Origin: an uncultured Lachnospiraceae bacterium
Lineage (GTDB): Bacteria > Bacillota > Clostridia > Lachnospirales > Lachnospiraceae
NCBI GenBank assembly: GCA_944380065.1
Contig: CALWGM010000122.1
Location: 1 to 54,261, forward strand
DNA: 54,261 bases
Reading direction: 5' to 3'
Shown here: in pieces, positions 1 to 10,188 of the stretch
Numbering within the stretch: the stretch's first letter is position 1
How the letters are laid out: each line of letters begins with the position of its first letter
Position numbers and translations under genes: made by a program
Notes under the pieces: model-generated
Told to the model about the DNA's origin: nothing
The model's input: the letters and a program-made list of their open reading frames with translations, nothing else
Database searches by the model: none

Positions 1-105
1 CAGCAGACGGCTGGCGCCCAGTTCCACCGCCATCACCGACATACCGGCAAAAAACTCCGTCAGATACAGGTAAGCTTTGTTCTTTAAAATCTTTCTTCTT
101 TCCAT
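1..105 (-). CDS. Fused MFS/spermidine-synthase-like membrane protein, N-terminus only
   Basis: Only the first 35 codons lie in the window; the gene runs off the left edge. The start ATG at 105 is preceded by GGGAGAG at a short distance. The visible residues include TEFFAGMSVMAVELGASRLL, which matches in character the first membrane helix of the polytopic proteins in which a membrane domain is fused to a spermidine-synthase-like methyltransferase fold (ELGASRLLAPYFG motif). That assignment rests on a short piece and on family memory. Its product probably sits in the cytoplasmic membrane; the substrate cannot be told from here. Confidence 0.6.
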   Translation of the reverse strand, partial: MERRKILKNKAYLYLTEFFAGMSVMAVELGASRLL

Positions 106-115
106 ACAACTCTCC

Positions 116-451
116 CTAAAACGATATATATGCCTGCAGAGCCGGATATTCCGAAAGATGCTCTCTGACGTAGCATCTTTTAAAAGCAGCAAATGCTGAT
201 TCTCTGCTTAATAAAGCTTTCAATTTCATAGCCGTCACTTTTGAATTTGGATGCTGCTTTATTTTTTCCAGATTGTCAAAAAGAATGTTCATCTCTTTTT
301 GCAGCTTTTTAAAACGTATGTCACTTGTATATGTTCTCATTCCTGTATTTCTGAGATTAAAAACATCTCTGACCAGCGCCATGGTTCTGTCTATCTCTGT
401 CTCCTCTGCCAGCGATGCCGGAGCAGGAAATGAACGTTCTATTTTAACCAT
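116..451 (-). CDS. Internally deleted HNH endonuclease of a Septu-like ATPase/HNH defence pair
   Basis: A 112-codon frame directly downstream of the ATPase gene and overlapping its end by 8 bases. The ATG at 451 has GGGAGGAG six to seven bases upstream; a TTG one codon earlier is less likely. The N-terminus MVKIERSFPAPASLAEE matches the opening of HNH proteins paired with PtuA-like ATPases, and the rest (FNLRNTGMRTY, then LLSRESAFAAFKRCYVREH) matches their C-terminus. From memory these proteins are about twice as long, and the stretch between, which carries the CxxC and H-N-H zinc/nuclease residues, is absent: the sequence jumps from ASLAEE to TEIDRTM. Reading frame and RBS are intact, so a nuclease-free remnant may still be made. 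It should be unable to cut DNA. Confidence 0.7.
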   Translation of the reverse strand: MVKIERSFPAPASLAEETEIDRTMALVRDVFNLRNTGMRTYTSDIRFKKLQKEMNILFDNLEKIKQHPNSKVTAMKLKALLSRESAFAAFKRCYVREHLSEYPALQAYISF

Positions 452-1700
452 CAATCTCCTCCCGCTCTAAAAAATCTAATTTTAATCTCTGATATTCAGT
501 TGTAATTCCCAAAGCCAGATAGTCCGGAATCTCATCAAGATACATTTCCAGGTTCGCAATTTCCTCATAATCCCGGTCTGTCAACTCCTTTTTCTGCACC
601 AAAGATTTATATCTGTCAAATTTTTCTTTCAGTTTTTCGGATAAAACACTTGCTCCAAAATATCCTTCAACAATACCGTCATATGGGATATCGGATAAAC
701 CGTCTTTCACAAGCATTTTTTTCTCCAGGTCATAAATAACTGCGTTTTCCAGACTGTTCAGAATAAATGGTGAATGAGTGGAAACGATAAACTGTATATT
801 CGGAAATAGTGTTGTTAAAAAACTCAGGATTTTCTTCTGCAATTCCAGATGAAGATGCGTCTCAATCTCATCGATGAGAACAATCCCGGGAAGATCATAC
901 TGAAAATGTCTGTTTGTCTGATGTTCCATCCGGATCATCAAATCTACAACAATATCCAGAATTGCCGCATAACCGCTGGACAACATATTAAAATCAAACG
1001 CTTCTTTTCCATCTTCCTGAATATAGAACCGGAAACTGTCTTCATCAAACTCCAGGCGGAGTCCCGGATCTTCAAAAATTTCCTTTAAAATTTTTTCGAA
1101 ATCGTCAAACCATTTCTGAATTTTCTGCGCTTTATCTGTTTTCCCATTCGCAGCTGCCAGTGCCTGGGTCATCTTCAGATCAAGCAAATATTTTACAAAC
1201 TGTGTACGGGGAGTTTCTCTTGAAGTATAAGAATTTTTTAATGCTATTTTTTCAACATGCTTTGGAATTTCAGCATGAAAAATGCGGTCAGCAGAATAAT
1301 ATGCTATGATAAATTCACCGGCCTCAAAAGCAGGGCGCAAATCTTCCAAAGGAACATTCATTTTTATAACAAATCCCTGCCTGGCATAATCAATTCTTTG
1401 CTGATACTGTTCCATTCTCTTTTTTATTTCTGAAATTTCCCGGTCTGATTTCTGCGTATCAACCGCCCAGTCCAGGTTATTTTCGCCTAACTGTAAGTTT
1501 TTCTCCGCCTCCATCGGGTCATTGGTCGTTGCAGCCTGATCCAACGCCTTTGACAATGCATCTAAAACCGTGGTCTTTCCGCTGCCATTTTTTCCTGTAA
1601 AAATCAGATGTTTTCTGCAATCTTCTGACAAAGGAATTTCCGCGTAACTCAGATTTCTTATTTTTTCTAAAACCAATTTTGTAATAAAGATGTCTTTCAT
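444..1700 (-). CDS. AAA/ABC-type ATPase (PtuA-like, OLD/SMC superfamily)
   Basis: 418 residues with all ATPase motifs: Walker A GKNGSGKTT at 36-44, an LSSGYAAILD signature near 240, Walker B GIVLIDEIE at about 272, and the STHSPF switch histidine near 308. This is the layout of stand-alone ABC/SMC-type ATPases that act with an HNH partner in Septu and in some retrons, where the ATPase senses infection and controls the nuclease. It has an AGGGGGA ribosome binding site and its end overlaps the shortened HNH gene. Its DNA is visibly more AT-rich than the housekeeping genes farther right, which fits acquisition by transfer. The ATPase looks intact although its partner has lost the catalytic core. 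Other AAA_21-type roles cannot be excluded. Confidence 0.8.
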   Translation of the reverse strand: MKDIFITKLVLEKIRNLSYAEIPLSEDCRKHLIFTGKNGSGKTTVLDALSKALDQAATTNDPMEAEKNLQLGENNLDWAVDTQKSDREISEIKKRMEQYQQRIDYARQGFVIKMNVPLEDLRPAFEAGEFIIAYYSADRIFHAEIPKHVEKIALKNSYTSRETPRTQFVKYLLDLKMTQALAAANGKTDKAQKIQKWFDDFEKILKEIFEDPGLRLEFDEDSFRFYIQEDGKEAFDFNMLSSGYAAILDIVVDLMIRMEHQTNRHFQYDLPGIVLIDEIETHLHLELQKKILSFLTTLFPNIQFIVSTHSPFILNSLENAVIYDLEKKMLVKDGLSDIPYDGIVEGYFGASVLSEKLKEKFDRYKSLVQKKELTDRDYEEIANLEMYLDEIPDYLALGITTEYQRLKLDFLEREEIDG

Positions 1701-1748
1701 ATTTCCCCCTGCGCCTAATCTTTCATTTCAATATTATTTTCTGTCGGC

Positions 1749-2435
1749 TTATCCTGCAGCCAATGCATTGCAGTAAAACTCCGTCCACCTTCCCTTCACC
1801 GCCTCGCACGGCAGGAACGGATGCTTTTCTCTTTTCAGATTTCCCGCCTGAACAGCCAGCGCATCCTGCAGATTCCGCTCAATATAAACCGGAGAAATCG
1901 GATACTCGTGATGACAGGGAATGATCTGGGCAACCTGATCTGACAGTGTACACAATTTTTCCTGGCTTCGGATGTACAGATCCATGCTCCGATGATCGCC
2001 GAACATGAAAATCGGACCGTCCTTCTGCACAGAATCCCCCGGAAGCAGCAGGCGTTTTTCCCGCTCAAGAAAAGCCACACTGCCAAAGGTATGTCCCGGG
2101 ATCTCAATCACCTCCAGCCGGTATTCGCCGCAGGAGAAAACATCTCCCTCCTTCAGCGGATGCAGCTGTACGTCCTTCACCAGATGCCAGTCTGCCTCAT
2201 GGAGATAGCATTCTCCAAAATCTTTTAATCCTCCGGTGTGGTCCATATCGCCATGGGTCAGCAGCACCTTCACTGGAAGATCCGTAATCTCTTTTACCAT
2301 TCCGGCGATATGATTATCCTCAAACCCGGTATCGATCAGAAGCGCTTCTTTATCTCCCACGATCAGGAACTGCCTGACACGTCCGTCATCCAAAATATAA
2401 AAATGATCCATAAATTCTGTTACCTTCGTCTGCAT
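1749..2435 (-). CDS. Metallo-beta-lactamase-fold hydrolase
   Basis: About 228 residues with the metallo-hydrolase motif THGDMDHTGG, followed by a downstream metal histidine in IPGHTFGSVAF, an aspartate in LLPGDSV and a last histidine in IIPCHHE, the expected ligand order for a di-zinc or di-iron site. The family includes glyoxalase-II-like and other thioester or phosphodiester hydrolases; the substrate cannot be deduced. I prefer the ATG at 2435 because AGGGGTGA lies nine bases before it; an in-frame ATG at 2444 abuts that site. A promoter is visible just upstream, so the gene is probably transcribed alone. Confidence 0.8.
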   Translation of the reverse strand: MQTKVTEFMDHFYILDDGRVRQFLIVGDKEALLIDTGFEDNHIAGMVKEITDLPVKVLLTHGDMDHTGGLKDFGECYLHEADWHLVKDVQLHPLKEGDVFSCGEYRLEVIEIPGHTFGSVAFLEREKRLLLPGDSVQKDGPIFMFGDHRSMDLYIRSQEKLCTLSDQVAQIIPCHHEYPISPVYIERNLQDALAVQAGNLKREKHPFLPCEAVKGRWTEFYCNALAAG

Positions 2436-2485
2436 GATGATCATTCACCCCTTTTTATGTATTCCGATTTTCACAGTCTCCCTGC

Positions 2486-2515
2486 AGTATACTATATTCC
2501 TGCAGACTAATGCAA
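2486..2515 (-). promoter_or_regulatory. Sigma-A-type promoter of the metallo-hydrolase gene
   Basis: On the minus strand TTGCAT, an 18-base spacer and TATACT lie about 50 bases before the start codon. The -35 box starts right behind the stop codon of the upstream, C-terminally shortened hydrolase gene. Confidence 0.6.
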
Positions 2516-2526
2516 GGTTCACATCG

Positions 2527-4035
2527 TCACCTGTTATCCACCGGAACAATCTCGCCCGGAGAAAGTTTTTCTGTCTTTGTCAGAGACTGTACCGGCTGAA
2601 TGTCCGATGCCAGCTCCGGATCCTGATCCCTTCTGGAAACACGCATTTTCCCCCATGCACCCGGATGACGCTCACCGAATACCCAGGTGGGAAGGAAATT
2701 CCCGTTCTCATCCAGCTTCTGGACGGTGATAAACAGATCCATTTCGTCATGTCCTTCTGCTTCTACCCAGAGTCTCAGTTTCATCAAACCGGTGATCTCT
2801 GTATCTTCCTCAAATGTCATGTCAAAACAAATTTCCCCGGTCTGTGCATCGTATCCGGTTTTCGTATGCTCATAGGAAGCTTCATACGACAGGCTCTTTT
2901 TGTTGGCATCCAGATACAACTTTTTATAAACCGTTCTCGGAATCGGGAAATCTGCTTCCGGCCTCTGCTTCTGAATATCACAGTCATAGGCGTCCATCAC
3001 ATCCAGACGTACTTTCGGCGTCAGTTCCCAGCCATTATAAATTCCTTTCAGGTAGCGGTCAAAGAACTTCCTCAGATCCTCTTTCATTTCATAGCTGTAG
3101 GCATCCGGCCATTCAAATTCCCTGTGAATACGCAGCCACTTGAATTTGGAAGAAATCCTGCGATAAGCGTTGATCGTACCTCGCATATGGAGGTGGCTCA
3201 TTCCGGCGGCAATGTAAGCCGGCACTTCAATTTTCTCAAATTTCGCTATTTTGGATTTCCAGTAACCGTTCATATCCGGATATTTTACTGCCATAGCCGG
3301 AATATCTTCCATTAACCCCTCCGGGCTCTCGCTGCCCAGATCCCGGTATACAAAAGTATTAAACCCGATGGCCGGAATACCGCCTTCGCACATAAATTCG
3401 CGAAGGATATCAGAACAGCCTTCCCATGGCGCAATCGCAGCCAGATGAGGCGGCTGCTCCGCCGCAATGTACCACTGCATCATAGCCAGCATGGAATTTC
3501 CCGCCATACCGATTTTTCCGTTACACCACTCACACGCCGCCAGCCATTCAATCACGTCGGCGCCATCTTTTGCTTCTGTATCTCCCCAGATCGGCATTTC
3601 CCCTTCGGAGTGTCCGCAGCCGCGCGGATCCACATTGGCAACCGCATATCCGTAGTGGCACCAGTAATAGGGATCCGGTCCCTCAAATTTCGTACCATCT
3701 GAGATTGCCTCCATGGGAACTCCGTATGTCGCCCAGGGTCGGGGCATATCATGCGGCCGTTTACCATAAATACTCCATGCCATAATACAGGGAATATTTT
3801 TCATGTCCGCCGGACGGTAAATGTCCGCGTAAACCGTCACGCCGTCACGGAGCGGAATCGCCACATCCTGCTCGCAAATGATCCCATCCCTTTCATAAGT
3901 GCGCTGATTCATCGGAGAGTAATACCCCCATCCCCCCGGAATCGTATTGAGATCCTTCAGCGGAACAGAATGACGGTAAATCACGTCATACTCTTCCCCA
4001 TCAATCATCCGTTTTCTGATCACCTGATCTGCCAT
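2527..4035 (-). CDS. CocE/NonD family (S15) serine hydrolase, C-terminally truncated
   Basis: 502 residues from the ATG at 4035, chosen for the AAGGAGGAG upstream. An alpha/beta-hydrolase of the CocE/X-Pro dipeptidyl-peptidase family: an oxyanion-region tyrosine in SIYGKRPH, VDPRGCGHSEG, the nucleophile in GMAGNSMLAM, and a beta-jelly-roll start (LRLWVEAEGHDEMDLF). Members cleave acyl esters or X-Pro peptides; the true substrate is unknown. The protein stops just after LSPGEIVPVDNR, where relatives continue for some 50 residues into the end of the jelly-roll domain (typically a -EIWP- strand). No continuation is readable in other frames, and the next gene's promoter begins immediately. It is probably a deletion-truncated allele of doubtful activity. 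Confidence 0.75.
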   Translation of the reverse strand: MADQVIRKRMIDGEEYDVIYRHSVPLKDLNTIPGGWGYYSPMNQRTYERDGIICEQDVAIPLRDGVTVYADIYRPADMKNIPCIMAWSIYGKRPHDMPRPWATYGVPMEAISDGTKFEGPDPYYWCHYGYAVANVDPRGCGHSEGEMPIWGDTEAKDGADVIEWLAACEWCNGKIGMAGNSMLAMMQWYIAAEQPPHLAAIAPWEGCSDILREFMCEGGIPAIGFNTFVYRDLGSESPEGLMEDIPAMAVKYPDMNGYWKSKIAKFEKIEVPAYIAAGMSHLHMRGTINAYRRISSKFKWLRIHREFEWPDAYSYEMKEDLRKFFDRYLKGIYNGWELTPKVRLDVMDAYDCDIQKQRPEADFPIPRTVYKKLYLDANKKSLSYEASYEHTKTGYDAQTGEICFDMTFEEDTEITGLMKLRLWVEAEGHDEMDLFITVQKLDENGNFLPTWVFGERHPGAWGKMRVSRRDQDPELASDIQPVQSLTKTEKLSPGEIVPVDNR

Positions 4036-4072
4036 AATAAAACTCCTCCTTCTCAAAATATTTTCTGAGGCA

Positions 4073-4081
4073 ATTATAACA
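4073..4081 (-). promoter_or_regulatory. Extended -10 promoter of the CocE-like gene
   Basis: TGTTATAAT on the minus strand is a perfect extended -10 element, about 38 bases before the start codon. No convincing -35 box is seen 17 bases farther up, as is common with extended -10 promoters. Confidence 0.5.
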
Positions 4082-4162
4082 GAACACATTTGCCAACCGG
4101 AAAACACATTGCCTGAATCTGTCGTAAAAGGGGGCGGCTGATTTTTGTACAGAATTTACAAC

Positions 4163-4212
4163 AAAAAAAGCAGCCGGATTCTGACAAATCCTTCTGTCAG
4201 AAATCCGGCTGC
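4163..4212 (-). terminator. Rho-independent terminator after the thioesterase gene
   Basis: A long hairpin with arms GCAGCCGGATT-CTGACA and TCTGTCAG-AAATCCGGCTGC is followed on the minus strand by seven T residues. It lies eight bases past the stop codon of the thioesterase gene and separates it from the CocE-like gene. Confidence 0.9.
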
Positions 4213-4219
4213 AGCCCAG

Positions 4220-4684
4220 TTACTCCGCGTCCTTAAATTCAAAGAATTTCGTATCCAGCTCCGGATAGATCCGCTTCAGGGAAATATGCGCGCCTGTCCG
4301 GTTCAGGAAGCAGTGGCTGCTTTTGGCCACCGCCCGCACCTCCCCGCTCTCCTTATCCGTCATCACATATTCCAGTTCCATCCGGATACCGTCATATTTC
4401 AGGATCCGGGGAGTAATGATAACGGTCTCATCAAAATGCACCATGCTGCGGTAATCCACACTGATGGAGAGCATGGGGCTGATGATCTCCAGTGTTTCCA
4501 TCTGCTTATAGCCCAGGCCGATCTGGTTCATCAGATCCATCCGCGCTTCCTCCATCCACTTCACGTAATGAGTCTGGTGGATGATTCCCATCTGGTCTGT
4601 CTCATAATACTGGGTGCGGTGCTCATAGGGATGGATTTTTATTTTCTCCGGTTCATGATTGATACTCAGTTCCTGTTTTGCCAT
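4220..4684 (-). CDS. Hotdog-fold acyl-CoA thioesterase (YbgC/4HBT-like)
   Basis: 154 residues. The N-terminal part contains YYETDQMGIIHQTHYVKWMEEAR, read here as the YbgC-type motif with a catalytic aspartate in ETDQMG followed by the long hotdog helix (VKWMEEAR). Such enzymes hydrolyse acyl-CoA or aromatic-CoA thioesters in the cytoplasm, usually as dimers or tetramers. The start has GAGAGGAG nine bases upstream. It follows the DnaJ-like gene by 54 bases with no terminator between, so the two are probably co-transcribed, and a strong terminator follows it. The substrate is not evident. Confidence 0.8.
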   Translation of the reverse strand: MAKQELSINHEPEKIKIHPYEHRTQYYETDQMGIIHQTHYVKWMEEARMDLMNQIGLGYKQMETLEIISPMLSISVDYRSMVHFDETVIITPRILKYDGIRMELEYVMTDKESGEVRAVAKSSHCFLNRTGAHISLKRIYPELDTKFFEFKDAE

Positions 4685-4738
4685 TGGTCTGTACTCCTCT
4701 CGATTTCGTTCTTTCTGCCTGCTTTTGCCGGGCAGTGC

Positions 4739-5761
4739 TTAACTCTGTACCTGTATTGTAACATATTCGTCCCCATACACGCCCGCATTTTTCATGGAAA
4801 CCATACCTTTATTTTTCAGCCGGATCTTCCCGCCGGACCGGATGCCGGCCGGGATCCGGCATTTTACTGTACCATACAGGGTCTGCACATAGGCTTCGCC
4901 GCCGTTTTTTGCGGTCTCATAGGGAATAGAAACGGTTGTGTAAATATCCATTCCCTTCCGCTGATAGACAGGATCCGCCTGAATATGCACTTTGATATAT
5001 AAATCGCCCCGCAGACTGCCGGAACCACAGGGATGTCCTTTTCCTTTCAGCCGCACGCTCTGTCCCTCTCCGATTCCCGCCGGGATGTGAACCTGCAGCC
5101 GCTCCTCTCTGGCGCCCTTCAGATGCAGCAGCTTTTCGCATCCTTGAGCGGCCTCTTTCAGGGAGATCGTGATCTCTGCGTGCAGGTCGCAGCTCTGCGT
5201 ACCCGCGCTCCATCCTCCGAAATCCCGGCTGCTGTCAGAACCGCCGAAATGCCAGTCCCGGCCGCCTGTATAGCTGCCGCCGAATCCTTCCCTGTTTCCG
5301 GCATACGACCGATATCCCCGGCCAAACCGGTCTCTGTAAGATCTCCCGGAACCGTCGCCAAAGGATCCGAACATATCTCCAAACACATGTTTTAACATTT
5401 CCTCTAAATCGGCGTCATTCACATTACCGGAGCTGTAATGATATTCCCGGTACGGCCCGTTCCCGCCGAAACCGGAAGAAAATCCGCCCCGGGAAAACGG
5501 ATCGCCCTGTGCGTTGCCGGCGGCTCCCATGCTGCCGTCAAAAGCAGCCATGCCGTACAGATCATACATTTTTTTCTTTTCCGGATCACCTAAGACATCA
5601 TAGGCCTCTGTCACTTCTTTGAATCTCTGTTCCGCCTGCTGATCTCCCGGATTGGCGTCCGGATGATATTTCTTGGCAAGCTTCCGGTAAGCCTTTTTGA
5701 TTTCTGTCCCGTCTGCCGACCGGCTGACGCCAAGTGTTTCATAATAGTCCTGTTTTGCCAT
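4739..5761 (-). CDS. DnaJ/CbpA-like co-chaperone without zinc finger
   Basis: 340 residues: a J domain (residues about 4-70) with the HPD triad in [10 protein letters not shown], a long Gly/Phe/Ser-rich linker, and a DnaJ C-terminal substrate-binding domain from about residue 195. The CxxCxGxG zinc-finger repeats of full DnaJ are missing, so this is a class-II (CbpA-like) J protein that would hand clients to DnaK and stimulate its ATPase. The ATG at 5761 has GGGAGGTGA at ideal spacing; a GTG three codons earlier lies inside that site. It sits downstream of hsp20, past a terminator hairpin and with no promoter of its own visible, so it probably depends on read-through from the CIRCE-controlled hsp20 promoter. 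Confidence 0.88.
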   Translation of the reverse strand: MAKQDYYETLGVSRSADGTEIKKAYRKLAKKYHPDANPGDQQAEQRFKEVTEAYDVLGDPEKKKMYDLYGMAAFDGSMGAAGNAQGDPFSRGGFSSGFGGNGPYREYHYSSGNVNDADLEEMLKHVFGDMFGSFGDGSGRSYRDRFGRGYRSYAGNREGFGGSYTGGRDWHFGGSDSSRDFGGWSAGTQSCDLHAEITISLKEAAQGCEKLLHLKGAREERLQVHIPAGIGEGQSVRLKGKGHPCGSGSLRGDLYIKVHIQADPVYQRKGMDIYTTVSIPYETAKNGGEAYVQTLYGTVKCRIPAGIRSGGKIRLKNKGMVSMKNAGVYGDEYVTIQVQS

Positions 5762-5813
5762 CTGATTCACCTCCCGTCATTTCTGAATTGTCTTTTTCGT
5801 CCCTCTCTCATGG

Positions 5814-5862
5814 AAAAACGGGAATACCTGAATCCGGCATTCCCAGTTCACAGTATTCCCGT
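5814..5862 (-). terminator. Terminator after hsp20
   Basis: Arms ACGGGAATAC and GTATTCCCGT enclose a loop of about 25 bases; on the minus strand the stem is followed by TTTT. It lies 34 bases past the hsp20 stop codon. The long loop suggests partial rather than full termination. Confidence 0.7.
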
Positions 5863-5895
5863 TCTCTTATTTATCCGAAAGCTGCAACATCACGG

Positions 5896-6339
5896 TCAGC
5901 CTTCAATGGTGATGTATTTGTTTTCCTCCACCGCAGGTTTGGCCTCCTTCTTCGGTACGGAAATCTTTAAGATTCCGTTCTCAAACTTCGCTTTGATATC
6001 GCTCTGTTCGATCTCTTCACCCACATAGAAACGTCTGCTGCAGGTTCCGGAATATCTCTCGCGGCGGATGTATTTGCCATTGGAATCCTTCTGGTCATTG
6101 CTGGTATTCGCGCTGGCTGTGATGGTCAGATAACCATCTTTCAGCTCGGCCTGCACATCTTCCTTCTTATATCCCGGAAGATCGATGTCCAGCTCATAAC
6201 CGTTCTCCGTCTCCCTCACATCAGTCCGCATCACCGTGGAAGTGGAAACTGCAGGTCTGGCAGTCCTTCTGGCCGGCCATCCAAAATCATCAAAAAAGGT
6301 ATCAAATAAATCTTCTCCAAAAATACTCGGCATCATCAT
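5896..6339 (-). CDS. hsp20: Hsp20/alpha-crystallin small heat-shock protein
   Basis: 147 residues with an alpha-crystallin domain (about 35-140): ENGYELDIDLPGYKKEDV, GYLTITA and the closing signature ENGILKISVPKK. A short, Phe- and Trp-rich N-terminal arm (LFDTFFDDFGWP) and a C-terminal tail follow the usual plan. It is an ATP-independent holdase that forms oligomers and keeps unfolding proteins soluble for DnaK. GGAGGA precedes a run of three ATG codons; the first is used here. Its promoter overlaps a perfect CIRCE operator, so repression by HrcA is expected. Confidence 0.93.
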   Translation of the reverse strand: MMMPSIFGEDLFDTFFDDFGWPARRTARPAVSTSTVMRTDVRETENGYELDIDLPGYKKEDVQAELKDGYLTITASANTSNDQKDSNGKYIRRERYSGTCSRRFYVGEEIEQSDIKAKFENGILKISVPKKEAKPAVEENKYITIEG

Positions 6340-6426
6340 CGTTCATTCCTCCATTCATTTCATCGGCTTCCGCCGTTTTTCACTGTCTTTTCGGGCTCCG
6401 GAACTCTTTTCCTTTGCTCTATGTGT

Positions 6427-6455
6427 ACTATAACACTCGAATTAGCACTCGTCAA
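6427..6455 (-). promoter_or_regulatory. HrcA-controlled promoter of hsp20
   Basis: TTGACG, a 17-base spacer and TATAGT on the minus strand. The -35 box lies inside the spacer of the CIRCE element and one CIRCE arm lies between -35 and -10, so bound HrcA would block RNA polymerase. Confidence 0.85.
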
Positions 6456-6468
6456 TATGGAGTGCTAA
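6442..6468. promoter_or_regulatory. CIRCE operator (HrcA binding site)
   Basis: A perfect inverted repeat TTAGCACTC-N9-GAGTGCTAA, identical to the CIRCE consensus. It lies between divergent hsp20 and dnaK. Control of hsp20 is clear from the promoter overlap; control of dnaK, whose best promoter lies about 110 bases farther on, is uncertain. Confidence 0.97.
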
Positions 6469-6574
6469 TAATTCACAGATTGTTCACATTTTACCTGTCC
6501 GCAGGGAATCCGTACACAGGAAACATATGATTTTCTATTTTTTCTGTCAGATACACAATTTTTTCAGAAACTTG

Positions 6575-6583
6575 TGTTATACT
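6575..6583 (+). promoter_or_regulatory. Probable extended -10 promoter of dnaK
   Basis: TGTTATACT on the plus strand is a good extended -10 element about 80 bases before the dnaK start; no clear -35 box accompanies it. A weaker alternative (TTAGCA, 18 bases, TAATAA) overlaps the CIRCE element itself. The 6340-6663 stretch holds only these control sites. Confidence 0.45.
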
Positions 6584-6642
6584 GTTTTACAAAAACGGGA
6601 TTTTACGGAAACTCGGAAAGGAAATACAGAATCCCAAAGTAA

Positions 6643-8418
<1,776 letters not shown>

Positions 8419-8433
8419 ACGGCTTTTCGTCTG

Positions 8434-8772
8434 TTACATTTCCGATTCTGAAATCGGGATCACATCGGACAGTTCCGGAAATCCCTCCGGCAGTTCGATG
8501 CTGGTCCCGATTTTTTCCTGGATCGTTTCCGCGTTGATCCCCTTCCATTCCCAGTCGGTCTGCCAGATAAAGACAAATGCCAGAAACAAAAGAACAGAAA
8601 AAATCAGACGCAGTTTCCAAAAGCCTCCCGGCATGTTGTCCTCCGTCTGATCTTCTGTTCTCTCATAAGCCCGGTATCCTCTGGCGCCTGCATGGCCGGA
8701 TTCCGGTTCGCCAAAGCTCTGGCGCACCTGCTCTACATACTCTTTCCGGCTGTTGATCTGCTCCTGGTCCAT
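8434..8772 (-). CDS. Small single-pass membrane protein of unknown function
   Basis: 112 residues: a charged N-terminal half (residues 1-48, rich in Glu, Arg and Gln), one hydrophobic segment (LIFSVLLFLAFVFIW, about 54-70) and an outside tail of about 40 residues ending in acidic residues. AAGGAGG precedes the ATG at good spacing, which supports a real gene. It converges on dnaK with only 15 bases between the stop codons and follows the histidine operon. No known family was recognised. Confidence 0.65.
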   Translation of the reverse strand: MDQEQINSRKEYVEQVRQSFGEPESGHAGARGYRAYERTEDQTEDNMPGGFWKLRLIFSVLLFLAFVFIWQTDWEWKGINAETIQEKIGTSIELPEGFPELSDVIPISESEM

Positions 8773-8896
8773 ATAGCTGCAGCCTCCTTTTTGACCCCTC
8801 CTGTTTCCCTGCCATATACAGGAAAAGGGGATCCATTTTCTAACTACAGTCTATGTTCCGGTCTGCCATTTCAGACTCCGGACCGGGCGGATTCAT

Positions 8897-10186
8897 CTAC
8901 CGGAGTACCAGTTCCTCCAGCACCTCTTCAAAAGAAATATCCTTTTCCGCCATCAGCACCATCAGGTAATACAGATAATCCGCGATTTCATATTTCACAT
9001 TTTCTTTATCGGAATTTTTGGATGCAATCACGATCTCCGTGGATTCCTCACCGATTTTTTTCAGGATCTTATCCAGTCCCTTTTCAAAAAGATAATTGGT
9101 ATAAGAGCCCTTCTTGGGATGATCCTTCCTCTCACGGATCACCCGGTACTGCTGCTCTAAAACCTCCAACAGATTCTTATCTGTATTTTCATCCCGCACC
9201 AGATCCTGGAAAAAACAGGTGCGGTTTCCGGTATGGCAGGCGGCGCCCACCTGGGAAACCTTTGCCAGGATTGTGTCGTTGTCGCAGTCAACCGTCAGGG
9301 ATTTGACATACTGAAAATGCCCGGAGGTCATACCCTTGATCCAGAGTTCCTTCCGGCTCCTGCTGTAGTAGGTCATTTTCCCGATGGCCAGTGTTGTCTC
9401 GTAGGCCTCCTCATTCATATAAGCCAGCATCAGCACCTCATTCGTCCGGTAATCCTGTACGATCACAGGAATCAGCCCATCCGAATTCAGCTTGAAACTG
9501 CCCCATTCCATGGAGGAAGTCAGATGATCCGCACACACGCCCCGGGCTTTCAGGTACTGTTTCAGCCCAGGTACCTTTTCCGGCTCTTCCACAAAAGAGC
9601 TGCAGCTGACTCCCTGGATATTTTCGTCCGACTGCAGCACGCTGCAGATCTTTTCCGGCGCAGCGTTTTCCATCAGAAGCGTGTAGGGAATCTCTGTCAC
9701 ATTCGACATCGTCCCCGCCAGCCGTTCGTCCAGCACGATCAGTTCGCTGATATGATGCTCCACATCCTCTTTCTGTTTAAAAAATACATTCACATTAAAA
9801 ATTGACAGTGCCAGCCGCTCTTTTCCGAACCGCTGCGCCCCATCCTCCGCCAGCTCCTTTGTCCTCGCCTTCAGAGCATTCAGGATCACCTTCCTGCAGC
9901 CGGCGTACAGAATCTTTTTGATATCTTCCAGATCATTGATATTTCCGCCCACATAGACAGGGATTTCCGAAATATCCGCAACCTGCCTGATGGTGTGGAG
10001 ATTTTTCTCATGTTCCGCATCATCATCCGACAGGTCAAACAGGATGATTTTATCCAGCCCGTTATCCTGGAAAGACCGGATGGTCTCTTTCAGTTCCCCC
10101 ACCGGCGTATCGTCCCGGAAGCCCCTGACCAGCACGCCGTCTTTCAGGAACACGATCGCGGTGAGATCTTTTGGTGTATCATTCAT
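8897..10186 (-). CDS. hisIE: HisA/HisF-like barrel fused to bifunctional HisIE
   Basis: 429 residues in three parts. Residues 1-225 resemble a HisA/HisF TIM barrel ([11 protein letters not shown] near 13-23, phosphate-site VGGNI near 79-83). Residues 235-330 are phosphoribosyl-AMP cyclohydrolase with DCDND at 300-304 and the zinc motif [11 protein letters not shown]. Residues 340-429 are phosphoribosyl-ATP pyrophosphohydrolase with IGEESTE and YEIADYLYY. The last two catalyse steps 2 and 3 of histidine synthesis. In the barrel the two catalytic aspartates of HisF (D11 and D130 in Thermotoga) align with Phe13 and Phe130, so it should not be a working isomerase or cyclase. Last gene of the his operon, three bases after hisB. 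Confidence 0.88.
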   Translation of the reverse strand: MNDTPKDLTAIVFLKDGVLVRGFRDDTPVGELKETIRSFQDNGLDKIILFDLSDDDAEHEKNLHTIRQVADISEIPVYVGGNINDLEDIKKILYAGCRKVILNALKARTKELAEDGAQRFGKERLALSIFNVNVFFKQKEDVEHHISELIVLDERLAGTMSNVTEIPYTLLMENAAPEKICSVLQSDENIQGVSCSSFVEEPEKVPGLKQYLKARGVCADHLTSSMEWGSFKLNSDGLIPVIVQDYRTNEVLMLAYMNEEAYETTLAIGKMTYYSRSRKELWIKGMTSGHFQYVKSLTVDCDNDTILAKVSQVGAACHTGNRTCFFQDLVRDENTDKNLLEVLEQQYRVIRERKDHPKKGSYTNYLFEKGLDKILKKIGEESTEIVIASKNSDKENVKYEIADYLYYLMVLMAEKDISFEEVLEELVLR

Positions 10187-10188
10187 TT

